Below the pieces are notes generated by a model. It made no database searches and had not been told where the DNA came from. It was given only the letters and a program-made list of their open reading frames with translations. This document shows positions 30,660 to 42,049 of a stretch of 64,000 nucleotides of DNA, in pieces. The DNA is from Dermacentor variabilis (Eukaryota; Arthropoda; Arachnida; Ixodida; Ixodidae): NCBI RefSeq assembly GCF_050947875.1, contig NC_134568.1:267947226-268011225 (forward strand), written 5' to 3'. Position numbers and translations under genes: made by a program. How positions within the stretch are numbered: the first letter of the stretch is position 1; each line of letters starts with the position of its first letter.

Positions 30660-31250
30660 CAAGGTTGCCGCCATACGAATGCCAGGCACGGAAACGAAAG
30701 GAGCACGGCCTGGAGAGGAAGCGTTTTTCTTTCGTTTCCCGAAAGACACGCGAGGAGCATCGTGCCGGCCTCGATCTCCATCGCAGGCAAAGTACCATAT
30801 TATGCGCCCCTTGCCTGGCTGGCGAGTGTCTCCGCATGCGCTGCTTCGCTGCGCGGCGCGAGGCGGCGATGGCTGCGATACGCGAAGCCCTCGGCTGGCC
30901 CCCTTGGCTGTGCCCAGGGCCGCCGGTCGCTGGGGCCCCGACGCGGGCGGCCTCCTCCTCGACGACGTCACACCGCCGCGAGGCCTGCGTGCCAGCCGTT
31001 GATTCACGCGCTCAATTATCTCCCCCCATGAATGAGCGAGTCGCGCTCATGTCGCACTGCTCCGGGCGCACGACGTCGCGCACGCGCGCGCGCGCCACTG
31101 CGCGGCCGATAGCGACGCACGCACCCGAGGGGCGGCTTTCATTCTGGTGCTTCTTCTCGTCACTTTCCGTCGGCTCCCAAGCGAATGCCGACAAGCTGCA
31201 GAGCGTATGCGCCGTCAGCAACGAATGAGAAGCACGATAATCCGAGCCGC
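30660..31250. other. GC/CpG-rich island with overlapping ORFs
   Basis: Open on both strands for more than 100 codons in several frames (for example plus 30333-31031 and 30665-31228), which is the expected effect of high GC. An ACGTCA word lies at about 30964 and alternating GCGCGC at 31080-31095. It looks like a promoter-type CpG island. No domain. Confidence 0.3.
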
Positions 31251-34200
31251 GCGCGGCCTTCGGCGCATTCTGTGCCGCGCGATGGCTTGAGGATAGTTCA
31301 GGGCGAAAAGTATGGGAGGGGGCACACGCGTGCTTCAGCAGCGGTGGAGACACTGTGCCAAAGGCCAGACTTGATAGGATCCATTTGTGCCCGATGCTTC
31401 CGACGGTCTTTCTTAAAAATCATTATTCTTTATGTTCCAGAGATTGAACGGATAGAGCACAATTACGTGTGTATGTAAGCGTGTTTCTTTGTTGAGCGGG
31501 AGGGGGGGGGGGGGGCTAATGCTGGGTGTGTCTTTGCTTATGTGGCCACCAGAAAATTGGGAAAGTTGGGCGAGCCAGCACACTTTACGAATGTTGTAAC
31601 GAAATCAGCTCACTTAATCAGCAGGTGAGCTGTCGAACACTCTACCTGCAAAAGTTCCATGCTGGGTGCTTCTGCAGACCAGGCTGACTCCTCACGTGGA
31701 ATCATCAGTGTGTCATATTCGGCGTGCGCATAAAGTATAAAACCAACGACTGAGAGGTACGGTTTTACATTGCACTTGAAATTACTCCTTCTATTTTGAC
31801 AGACGCCGCAGTGGAGAACTCAGTTATACTTTTGATCAGCTGAGGTTCTTTAACGCGTGGTGAAGTCGCTCTACACAGGAAACTACTGTAAAACCCTGCC
31901 TAGAATACGAACCAGAATATTGTCGCGAGAGGAAAGGCGAGAGAAGTGCACTGGCAGCGATCGGCACCTTTACTGATATTTAGTTTGGTTTGGTGCCTAT
32001 GGATATGGCTCAACCCACTGCGGTGGATCGGCTGTGAATCGGGAGACAGTATGTAAAAAGAGAAGAATACTTAAATAGAATTTTGTAATTTAAGAATGCG
32101 ATATTGAATGAGTACTAATCGTTAATATAAAGTTTCATGCTATATTATCTTAACATCTGAAGCTAATACTTTTGCTTTCATGTTTAGGAAAATAAAACAA
32201 TAAAATTAATATGGCAGTCTCTTTGTTTCACTTACAAAATTAAATATGGGATCACATACGTTTCTATTGCAGTGTCTGTAGCGCCGACACCTCAAGAGAC
32301 AGTATCACAGGGAGCGTCATGACCAATTCAAGTTGGCGAAGGGGATTTTCTAGAAGTAGTTTTCTGTGCACGTCGAACCTACGACACTCTATAAAGAAAT
32401 TAAGCATTGGTATTCGGCAACGCATTCTCCCAAATTAAACTTCAAATTTTCTTTACTGAAGCGGCAACAACCGACGTCGTTCCCTCGTCTTCCCATATCC
32501 AACCACTCAGAGAAATGGGCGCCCGATCTGATGATGATGATTACGGATTAAGCATGCAAAACGTGCGTGGCAATATAATACGAAAGACAACATTCGGGCT
32601 GAAAAAAAAAACTGCGTAAAATACGATTAAAAAAACACGTGATCCTTGGTCACCAAAAACGCCGAGAAAGCACTTACGTTGCTAAAGTCTTTGTCCCGAA
32701 TGTAATACGATAATAATAAATCGACAGGCCAAAATACGGATAAATACCTCGTGTCACAGCAGGATGTTATGCGATCGCGCTGTCGGTGCGTCGCGTTTGG
32801 GAACCTAGCCCACGACCTTACACTGAACTGGCGTAGAGGTTAGGGAACTGCGGTACTGGATGGATGGCGCTGAATATTTGGGAATGAAGTCTGTGCACAA
32901 TACAAATATTTTGCCGCGGGGCCACGGAGTCCTTTCCACGAGCGGAAATGTTTTCCTTGTCTCCGCGCTCTCGGCTCGTTGGGGTCGCAGCAGGGTCTGA
33001 AGGATTTGAAGGATATCGGAGCAGCTTCACCTGCGGCAGGTGTCCCCGTCGTGCTACAGACGATAACTGTTGCTCGTGCCGCGAGCGGAAGCGCCTGGTT
33101 TCAGAGCGAGAGCTCCGGAGGACAAGTACGCGGGCCCACTCCCACCGCGCACAACATTGCTGCTCAACGGCTAGCGCGCTAAGCACACTCAAAACAACCG
33201 GGAATAAACTACTTCGACAACACGGACACTTGGTTCCGAGCCATTGTAAACGTTCGCGTAATGTATTAGCGCGTTTTGACGTTCAACCGCACCAATTCAC
33301 ATGTAGTGTGTTGGAGATACAGAAAGAAATAATTGTTTCGTGCGCACCTAGTGCTCCTGTGTTTTAAGCAGAGCTCAGAATGAGATATATACTAGGAGTC
33401 GTCAGTGCCCCAGAATAACTATATGTGCCGTGCTGCTCGTCCAAGTTAGGTCACTTCTATAGTCTGGTCTGCAACAGGCTGCTTAATAAAATAAAAATAA
33501 ATGCTTTGTAGAAATACGACGGGCTTTCGAATGGCTTTAGCACTCGCGAACATTGGTGCCGCTTCCAGGTGAAGCAAGAAAATACAGCCGTTTCATGTAG
33601 CTCACTTATTTACCGGATAATTGCAGATTGCAGCAAATCTGGCGGAGAGCTTGAGAGGGGCTGGGGGAGTGGCGCAATGCCTAGTACACGTTGAAAGACA
33701 GAGCCCAAGGACATTCTTTTTTCTTTTGCATTTCAACACGAAGAGTGTGCGGCTTGCACCCTTGGAATACTGAGACTGACGACAAGGTGCAGAGTCCTAT
33801 CGAAGCGAAGCTTGCACCAACAATGCGACGAGGGACTAGGCCGACCTTTGCTTCCCGGAGAGGAGAATTTTCAACTCCATCTTTTTGGCTCGAAGGGCTG
33901 CGCTCATAGCAAAAGAATTTTCGTATTGTATAGAACAGCCGCTAGCGTACCGAGTGTCGCAATTTCGGGGACGTAGAGCAGGAGTGAAAGCGTATTAAAA
34001 CCGGCTTGGTTACCGTGATGCTTCGTTGGTCAACGCCAGCTTTCTGTAAGCGCAAGCTGTAGCACGCTCCTCGGGAGAAAACAAATTTCTTTTTTTTTAT
34101 TATTGTTTTTTCTTGCTCATTATTTTTTCGTGCGTATTGATTAGAGTGTGCATACAAATTGCGGCTTTACAATATGAGGGAGAAAAAAAAAACGTACTAG

Positions 34201-34439
34201 CTCCTAATAAAGCATACTATAGACAGAAACGCACAAGTTAGATGAAATGGTAGACGTTCGTTGCGACTAAAAAAAGTAAATAGGGCTGTTTCTGCATGTT
34301 TCAAACAGGCACTTCCGACGTCCAATGTAAAAGGAGCCGTACTAGTAAGACCGCGTCTGCTAAGCGTGTTAAGGTGTTAATCTGCAGACCTTCTTGTGCG
34401 AGGCTAAACGAACGCAAACAGATATTCCTGATGGCTTCA
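31251..34439. other. No gene recognised
   Basis: A G-run at 31501-31514 and several A/T-runs. The plus ORF 32948-33367 has a Cys-rich stretch that I could not assign (see rejected items). The rest is AT-leaning and unassigned. Confidence 0.35.
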
Positions 34440-35040
34440 GTATCAACGCTTGGCGGCAGGAAGTGCAGATGCGAATTCTCCCACTAGCGCAAGCAACGCG
34501 GGCGACTGAGAGAGGGTGACGGCGAATGCGTCGTCGTGGGAAAGAGGGGCACGCACTTTTTGTCGTCGCGAGCCGCAGCGGCATCGCGCGCCGCGCGGCC
34601 GGCACAGTGCCTCCACTATCTCGATCTCTTGAAGCGTGAACACGCGAGCGCGGGCCATTTAGCGCTATCGGATCGGTCTGGAGGCCTTGGCGTGAAAACA
34701 ACGTTTCATCTCTCGCCCGCGTCACCGCAGCAGCAGCCGCCGCTCGGGTCGGCCGCCGCTGCGCACAGTGCGACGGGAGCGGAAACGCGCTGCGCGGAAA
34801 CGAGTGACGCGCGCTTGTAACGCGGACGGCACAGCGCCCATCCCTAGCGTCCGCACCACCGCGACAATGGGGAACGCTCTCTTCGTGGCGGAAACCTGCT
34901 TGTGTGGAGACGTGCTCAACTGGAAACACACGAGAGAACGGCCTCATGAAATCAAGACGGGGTCGGGACACCCGGCCAATCATAGGGGGAGGCGGGATTC
35001 CAGACGTCACTGCTGGTGACCAGCGAATGTGTGCTGCGCA
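34440..35040. promoter_or_regulatory. GC-rich promoter-like island with CCAAT box
   Basis: GC/CpG-rich DNA open on both strands (minus 34369-35127, 252 codons, no domain, Ala- and Arg-rich). A plus-strand CCAAT word lies at about 34974-34980 beside a GGGGGAGGCGGG GC-box-like run and a GACGTCA word near 35003. An ATG with a good context (GCGACAATGGGG, 34867) opens only 50 codons. No transcript direction can be fixed. Confidence 0.3.
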
Positions 35041-35539
35041 ATCGGGAAAAGGTTTTGTGACTTTTGTCAAAGTGTCTGTATATTGGGCAGTAAGCAACCT
35101 CAGGGGGAGAACTGAAGAAACGTTCACGGACGTTCAACTTGCAGCTGGCTGACTTGCGAGACCCTTCCACTCAGTGGAAAGAGTCGTGGCTGTTTCATGC
35201 CCAGAACCGCCAGCAGGCTTTGTTTTGATTTGTCTGTTTATTGGGACAAGGATGATAGAACGGTAAATCGTCATTGCTTTCGTTTTCTTGGCTTTTAACG
35301 AGAGAGAAATACCTGAGCTGACGTCAAGGGCATCGGAAGTACTTGGCAGCTGAAGAGTGAGTGTGTTTTGAGGTTGGGAAAGGCTTGGGGAGTAGTCGGT
35401 CATTTGCCTGCCACTGCAGCTGCATGCAGTGGTGGGGAAGCGGCGCACGCGTCCGACGCCATTGAGTGACGTGTTAGCTCAATAATTTAGACGCACACCA
35501 TGTTTTTCTTCATTTTTTTTTTGCTTTAGTTCCATAGTA
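35041..35539. other. No gene recognised
   Basis: Unassigned sequence with a T-run near 35510. Confidence 0.4.
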
Positions 35540-35622
35540 ATTAGATTTAGATGCACGTTAACGAGCCGCAGGTGGTCGGAATTATTCGAGAGCCCTCCAC
35601 TACGACGACCCTCATGACCCAC
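35540..35622 (+). repeat. Partial Ruka-like SINE
   Basis: 'TTAGATTTAGATGCACGTTA', a 'CAGGTGGTC' word and 'CCCTCCACTACG' match the 3' half of the SINE. The head and tail are missing. Confidence 0.6.
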
Positions 35623-37159
35623 TGTGCAGCTTAGTCAAACCTCGCAATGAAAAAAAGAAAAAGTCATCTGGACCACACAGTGTAATTTAGCCTGTCCACG
35701 CGCTACCTGAAGAGGTAACGATATTAGTTGCACGGCAAATCGCAATGTTCAATTACCTCATAAACAAACCTTCAAAACGAACGAATTGTTAACTTTAGGG
35801 CATATGTTTAACTGGCAAAATTGAAGTCGAACAGTATATATTGAAGTCATGTCACTTTTCAAATCACATGGTTCGCCATACGTCATAATATTTAAGTAAA
35901 TGTCTACAGTCCTTCGTGAAAAAGCTGCATAAGTGGTTCGTCGAGCTTATCGTCCGTATAATTTACCGTTCGTAGTCTGTGGGGGCATGGTCTGTCCGTA
36001 TTCCGGCACCTCCAAGCACGTAATCTCTTGTGGCCTTTGTCCCTGGACACAGTCACAGCAGATGGCGAGCACGCGCGTGTGGGCGCAAGGGCAGATGACT
36101 TTGGGCACTTAGCGGGGTCTTCACGTGCTGGGATCCAGGCCCATGGGCTGCGGAAGGTGTAAGGGCCGCCAAAGCCCGAAGTCTCCGGAGAGAGACTTCC
36201 TCCACCAAAGCTAGATCACTAGGAACGGAGCAGACACACTGGAGGACTAGAACACGTATGACCCGTCGGTGAGGAGATTTGTGGGCTACGTCTGGTAAAC
36301 AAAAAATCGTAAGATTAATGCCGATATATAGAAATCCGTCCCCTAACATATACTACGAAATCCATCGGCGTTCTAGGTTAATAGCTCTTGCTTTTTATGT
36401 AAGCTTCACAGCCCATTCAATGGCAAGGCTTATGTCCACAGGCAGATAAGTTGGTCTCGCCACTGAATAGAGAACAGTGCATTCTATACGCCGAGCTTGT
36501 GGATATACAGTGTGAGGCAAGCCTGCCTTGAATGCAGTTTATTTGACTTCAGTGTTGGGGATTCTATGTTACCCCCGCATCAGTGCAATGCGATAGTACC
36601 ATGTGCAACGCAGAAAGTTACGCGAGCTCTAATAACTTTCCTAAAACTCGACGAACCTGAGAGGAAATTTATAGACACACTGTGTCTACTATTCTGCGCA
36701 CGTGAAGTCTCTCTCATTTTGCCGTTTCTTTCTCCTTTCTTTCAATCCCTCGACCCCTTTCCGCCGTGCAGTTTAGCCAACTGGATGTCCGTCTGGTTAA
36801 CTTCCATGTCTTTCCTTGTTTTGTTTTGGTCGCTTTCTCTCTGTAAAGAAACTACTATTTCTCATGCCCACATTTCTCCCTGGACGATGCTCGACAAGCC
36901 TTAATTTAAGCACATAAGACCGCACAGGGTAGAGAGTTCGTTGTCCATCTTTCCTGCGCTAGCGCAACGCGCCATTGATAGGGAAAGTGTTCGACCATCC
37001 AAACGTCTCAGCCTTATCACGCACGACACACTTAAAGAGGCCTCAGGCCGGGAAGTAGACAGGAAAATCTAACGTCTTGTGGAGTATGCTGATCCTGCTG
37101 CTTCGTACATAGCGTTGTCAAGCAAAGACTATAGTCTTGAGACAGCGAGGTAAGCGAGG
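35623..37159. other. No gene recognised
   Basis: Short ORFs without domains, up to 135 codons at 36497-36904. No repeat copy identified. Confidence 0.4.
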
Positions 37160-37372
37160 ACACTCACATGCCGTGGTTCAGCGACTCGGGTTCGACTCCC
37201 GGCGACAGTGTGCGCATCCCGACGAGGGCAGAATGCAAAAATCGCCTGCCCCCTTAAGTTTACGTATGCCTTAAAAAACATGAGGTGGTTAAAATAATCC
37301 GCGGCCCTCTACTTCGACCTAAACAATTTACGACCACCTCGATCATATGGGTTTGGGATGGATTAGCCACTA
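37160..37372 (+). repeat. Old, diverged SINE related to Ruka
   Basis: A tRNA-like head (GCCGTGGTTCAGCGACTCGG with B-box GGTTCGACTCCC near 37190) is followed by a 'GACGAGGGCAGAATGC' block, a 'ATGAGGTGGTTAAAAT' block and 'CCTCTACTTCGACC', in the same order as the intact copies. Confidence 0.5.
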
Positions 37373-38830
37373 ACTTCCACGTTCGCTGTTAGGAAACTTC
37401 TTTTCGATCTCTCTGGCTTGTAAAAAGAAAAAAAAAGAAGGAAACTAGAGGGAAATTATATTTCCGCCCGCTTCTGTATATGTCAGCGTCGAATGGAGTG
37501 CTGGGTTGAGTGCACTCGCTTCAAATCCAGATGTTTCATCCGCAGAAAAACCTCGAGGGGGTGCGGAGAGTGCGGCAAAGAGTTTCCGCCTTCTAGAGGA
37601 GCGCGCGAGTGTCTCCTCCTCGTTCCCTCTGGTGGGGCACCACCACCGGTGGGGGGAAAGGGGAAGGGCGCACGCTGAAGCGGCGACGACGGACAGGACC
37701 GGCGCATTCCGCCGGCCGAGGAACCGAATTCTTGAGCGGCGGCCGCTGCGAGGCAAAAATAAAGCAATCCGCAGGGACGAGAAGGCGAGAATTTCAAAGA
37801 TTGGTCTGGCTCGGGACCACTTCTTCGCCACGCCAGGGCAAGAAAGAAGAGAGCGGAACGCCGGGTGGACAAATCCAGGCGAGAGGGCCACTGCAACCGG
37901 TGTATTTAGTGCCGAGGGACATAGTTCTCTTCCGATAAGGGCCTCTCTCTGTCTTTGTTTTTAATTTATATCTCGTACCGGTAGGGGGCTTTCATTTTAA
38001 CCTTGGGCGCTTGTGTTTTTTTCCTTGCCTTGGCTCGGACCAGCAAGAGAGCATCCCCGCCAGATAGCGGCCGGGCCCTGCGGCACGAGCCCGGCGAGCG
38101 GGGCCGCGCGCGCCCGTCGACCCCAATTAGGGGACATTCATTAGCACCGCTCGGGCCGGCGGCCAAGGCTCTCTCCTCGGGCGCGCGCACTCCGGCGCAA
38201 GCGCTCGAGCCCCGAACAGGAAGAGGAGGATGCTGCACCACGCCAGAGCTAGGTCACCATTTGTCATGCTCCGCTCGCACACTCACGAGGGCTCCGGGTG
38301 ACCTGCATCTAAGGAGCGCATCCCGATAGTGACCGCCTGTTCCCGTGCGCAGTCCCACTGGAGTCACCCCTCCTCCCCGCTACTGCGGAAAGCCGAGAAA
38401 AATCAGATTCCTACGCGTCTTCGAAATATAGCGCACTAAGGAGCGCGCGCTCGTCGGCAAGGACGGCGGCAGCAAACAGTCGCATGCGCGACTCGCAGGG
38501 CTTGTTTGCGCCCCGCACGGCCGATTAGACACGCGAAACCTCAGGCGGCATGCCAGGGACAACCGGCGCAGGGCGAGTGCTTCCCGCCCCCTGTGAGAGG
38601 GGGAAGTTTTCGGGCGCTCGTTCGCGCTTAGTTCGCGCCACCGGACTCGCGACATCTTGGGAGCAAGCTGCCAACTGCTGTCTGCCGCTGCTTTGTCTGC
38701 AGGCTCCGAGAGGACGCGACGCGCATCGGATGGCTGCGCCGAGCGTCGCTGAAGCCCCTACCTCTGTGCACCCACCCTTGAAACGAAAGACTGCGGCGGT
38801 TACTTTTCCTTAGGACGACCACAGAATTGC
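37373..38830. other. GC-rich segment with overlapping ORFs
   Basis: From 37490 to about 38750 the DNA is GC-rich, with up to 152-codon ORFs in all directions and no recognised domain. A CCCCAATTAGGGG palindrome (perfect, 13 bp, around 38110-38125) and CATTCATTAGC close by could be homeodomain-type sites. It is a plausible promoter or CpG island; no gene can be supported. Confidence 0.3.
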
Positions 38831-39074
38831 GGCTAAGTAGCGAGCATATTCCGTGCTTCGAAAACTGTTGCAAAGCACAGGTGTATAAGCAGCCAGGCAT
38901 ATTCCGCCCAACTTTTTTTCGGAACGTAGCTTTTCGAGTTAATCAACGCAACCGCACATTTTTTTTAATGGCTTTCCCGCAGCCTCCCTCCATAACACTT
39001 CAACACGCGCCAAGCCCATCACATATGGCAGTCATGAGTACTCGTGGGATCACATCGGCAACAAATAGAAAATA
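38831..39074. other. No gene recognised
   Basis: Short unassigned stretch before repeat H. Confidence 0.4.
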
Positions 39075-39705
39075 GGAGGACGCTTAAGCTACGCCTGTAA
39101 GAGTGGAACACGATAGCATTCAAAGATCCCTGACTGCTTCTCACGCTTCCCGGCAACTGGATCGCATCTAACCGTAATGTCTGTAATGCACGAACCGTAA
39201 TGCACAAAGGCGGGCTTTCTCGTAGGAACGCGGCCTCTTGCGTAGACCGCGATGGGAAAGGGGCTTTACCACGGCTTTACGATGCGACGGAGGCGGGCGC
39301 CAGCTGGAGGTATTGCAAAGAACCGGGCGCGCCGATCCGTGGCCCCCAAGATGCTCATCGCGCCGGCGTGCGCAAATGGTGGACGACGCGGCCCGCCTGT
39401 GTTTGTGAAGGCGTTTCTTTGAGTTTTCGCGTAACAAAATTATGTTTTCTCGTATACCCAAATTACAATCCGAGAGCTATCATGTGTGGAGGTTGTGTGC
39501 AAGTCGTAGATTACGATTTTTCCACGTATTTTAGCTTGAGAAATTCAATTAGCTCAGTAAATTTATTGCGTCACGTGGAGGGCTTGGGTGTGTGTGGTTC
39601 AAAAATCTATTTGCGGTTCCCAACGCGGGACGCCAGATGGCAATGCCGAATTTTCTGCGACACGGACTCCCAAACGCTATCGCGTCAAAATTTGTAGGAG
39701 TGCGG
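39075..39705 (+). repeat. Repeat 'H', uninterrupted copy
   Basis: Continuous version of the unit that is broken into three pieces at 17499-17683, 20140-20508 and 23009-23090. It ends near 'CGCTATCGCGTCAAAAT'. No coding capacity is recognised. Its type (MITE, SINE or part of a larger element) is unknown. Confidence 0.75.
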
Positions 39706-39775
39706 AGGCTATGGAAAAGGTATGCTCTATACATGTTGTCCCAATTGTCCCGCTCCAAGATTTGAAAGTTCGTAA

Positions 39776-40055
39776 GATTCACACAACCAAGGTAATCTTG
39801 TTTGCCGTCACTTGGAGATATTTGGTTTTTTGTACATTCCACCTAATTACGTAATTGTCTTAATTAGTTAATCAGCTTCTCAAATCAACGAGATATGAGG
39901 CGTCTATGAGCAGAGCAAAGTGTAGAGCAACATGAAAAACTCCCGATACAGCTTTCAATACCTGCTCCATAAAAGTGTTTTTTCCGAGCGTGAAAGAAGC
40001 TCGCGAATACGCGCAAAGTGCCTCGAGCGGCCAGTCGCGAGGCAATTCGGAAGTG
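39776..40055 (+). repeat. Half copy of the 14.6-kb foldback element
   Basis: The start 'ACCAAGGTAA...TTGCCGTCACTTGGAGATA' and the block 'CCACCTAATTACGTAATT' match the complement of 15190-15260. 'AGTGTTTTTTCCGAGCGTGA' and 'CCTCGAGCGGCCAGTCG' match the arms and centre of the element at 14.6 kb. The second arm is missing. Confidence 0.65.
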
Positions 40056-40744
40056 CCTACCGGTGGGATTGGTTGTATACATCGAATTTTATTTTCTCGC
40101 CTCAAACAAAATTTAGTCAAAGTAAGATTTCTGGATCACAAGCTGGAAGACTGGTGCTCGTAATGAGCTATCTTACGTATATTTATCTGGAGGACCTTAA
40201 CGCTTAATTTATGTCTGAATATCGTCAAAAATGGACTTTTCGAAACTTCGGGAGTAATTTTCTGGAAAAGTACTTCATTTCATAGTCGAATATTATTTTT
40301 AGCATTGAACGTAGCAACGGGAAAACAACAGTAAAACATATTGTGGCTCAAACGTCAACGATGTTTATGAAAAAAAAAAAATCTGATGAGGCTCAATTCT
40401 TTACTTTCTTTTATTGAGCCAAATAAACGCGGAAAATTAATAAATCTGTTCACCTATGACGTCGCATGAGAGAAACACGCAGTAAAATATTCTAAAATAA
40501 CATTTGCCACTGTACCTGATTTCACACTTGATTAAAAACATTTATTTCCAACAAACTTCTTCGCGAGAACTTCAGAGAGCGCGTACGTCACCAAAAATGT
40601 TTTTTCGAGAAAAATACTCTGGCGAAGCTTTATTGACACGATCAGCCCAATGTTTTCCAAGAGAACTGGCGGTGGTTGCTTCAGGGGACTGCGACGTTTC
40701 GCGTTGAATGACCCATAGGGAAAATTGTTTCTGGTTTTAACTGA
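40056..40744. other. No gene recognised; one hairpin
   Basis: AT-rich. A perfect 8-bp stem GGCTCAAT/ATTGAGCC (40390-40397 and 40413-40420) follows CTGATGA. Confidence 0.4.
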
Positions 40745-40870
40745 AGTAAAAAAATTATAAATAAATGGAAATGAAAGTGGATGAAAAAAAAAAGACTGGC
40801 CGCAGGTGGAATACCAACCCACGTTTTCGCATTACGTGTGCGATGACGTGGGTCCCCCCCCCTAACCCCC
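40745..40870 (-). repeat. Second SINE family, copy 3 (inverted)
   Basis: On the minus strand: CGCACACGTAATGCG, the B-box-like GGGTTGGTATTCC and 'TCATCCACTTTCATTTCC', as in copy 1. A C-run (40853-40879) abuts its head end. Confidence 0.7.
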
Positions 40871-40880
40871 CCCCCCCCCA

Positions 40881-41999
40881 AAAAAAATCTGTGGTCGTCG
40901 AATGTATGCGTGAAACTGCGCTAACGTTATTGTTCATTACTATCCCTTGCACCAATCAGTCACCAATGCGCTATTGGGCACAATACCGTATGGAATGATG
41001 CGGGAGCACTGAAACGAAAAAAAAAAAGGAATTCTGTCGTTTTTGCGGGATAGGCAAGTAGCCTGATATTAAGGCTAAAATCGAAGGTTACATCCTCGAT
41101 TTCACACAAGGGTGCACTGCTTACTGCCCTTTTCAATTCCATTGTGCATGCCTTATATGCTTCTAGACAACGAGAAGAATATTCGTGCGAATTGGCTTTT
41201 GCAGCCACACAATTATGTCTACAGGTCGGGTTTGAAATGGCAAAATGATATATATTTTAACTGACATATCGGGTAGACGCAACTTGAGTGTTTCTTTTAT
41301 ATTCAAAAACACAGGCCATGCAACTTATAGCAGCTAAATGCGTCTGTCACGCGAGAGTCCTTTTTGTGCCGGCGTTCGCAACAAAAGGAATATCATATAA
41401 AGCGAAAACTGTGATGAAATTTACCTAAAATATTGCGAGACTCTTCGCTTATGAGATCTAACGCGATATAGTGGCGATAGCCAAGGGGAATAGCCCACGT
41501 TTTCTCCGATAAATACGTTAACGCAAGTGCATGACAACGCGTTTGTCGTAATTTACGACGTGTTTACTCCATATCACGATCTGAAGAGACTGCCCATTCA
41601 CTCACATTCCCTCTGACAAGTTCTGGATTTAGTATTCATCAAATAAGAATTCGGGCTGCACACACAAATGAATCTACACTTCCATAGCAGCGCATAGCGT
41701 TCCACTGCCTACACTGTCATGCTCTAGTCTTCCGCGAAGCGGGCACAAAATGACGCATCTTGCCGCACGTACGTCGAGCTGCAAAATATGCTTCCGGTAG
41801 TCCGTCACTTCAATAGAACTGTCATGGAGCAGTGGGAAAATTTAGTAATGTAGGCTTCTTTCTTCATCGTCGACTCACCGACTCTTATCCACCCCGGTAA
41901 ATACGCCTATGAGTACAGTAAGCTTATACATGGGTTGGTATATTGTACTTTGTTGCTCAATATAAGAGGGGCGCTTCTACAAAATCAGCCGGTGGCAGT
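40881..41999. other. No gene recognised
   Basis: Unassigned AT-leaning sequence up to the target site of the I-group LINE. Confidence 0.4.
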
Positions 42000-42049
42000 T
42001 CACGAACAACGAGTTCCAACGCGGCTGCCTAGGCGTGTTTTCTACACCA

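Noticed and set aside
30333..31031. 232-codon plus ORF
   Set aside because: Runs through A/T homopolymers into a GC-rich island. No domain and no consistent composition.
32948..33367. 139-codon plus ORF with a Cys-rich stretch (CGRCP...CCSC) resembling the P2X7-type intracellular domain found in many tick proteins
   Set aside because: The spacing from the first Cys pair to the double Cys is too short, no downstream family motif is recognisable in this frame, and other frames fit only by assuming several breaks. A profile search would decide.
34369..35127. 252-codon minus ORF
   Set aside because: Lies in GC-rich DNA where stops are rare, has Ala/Arg-biased composition and no domain. Competing ORFs exist on the other strand.
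37445..37896. Pair of minus ORFs of 137-148 codons
   Set aside because: Overlap plus-strand ORFs of equal length in GC-rich DNA. No domain.
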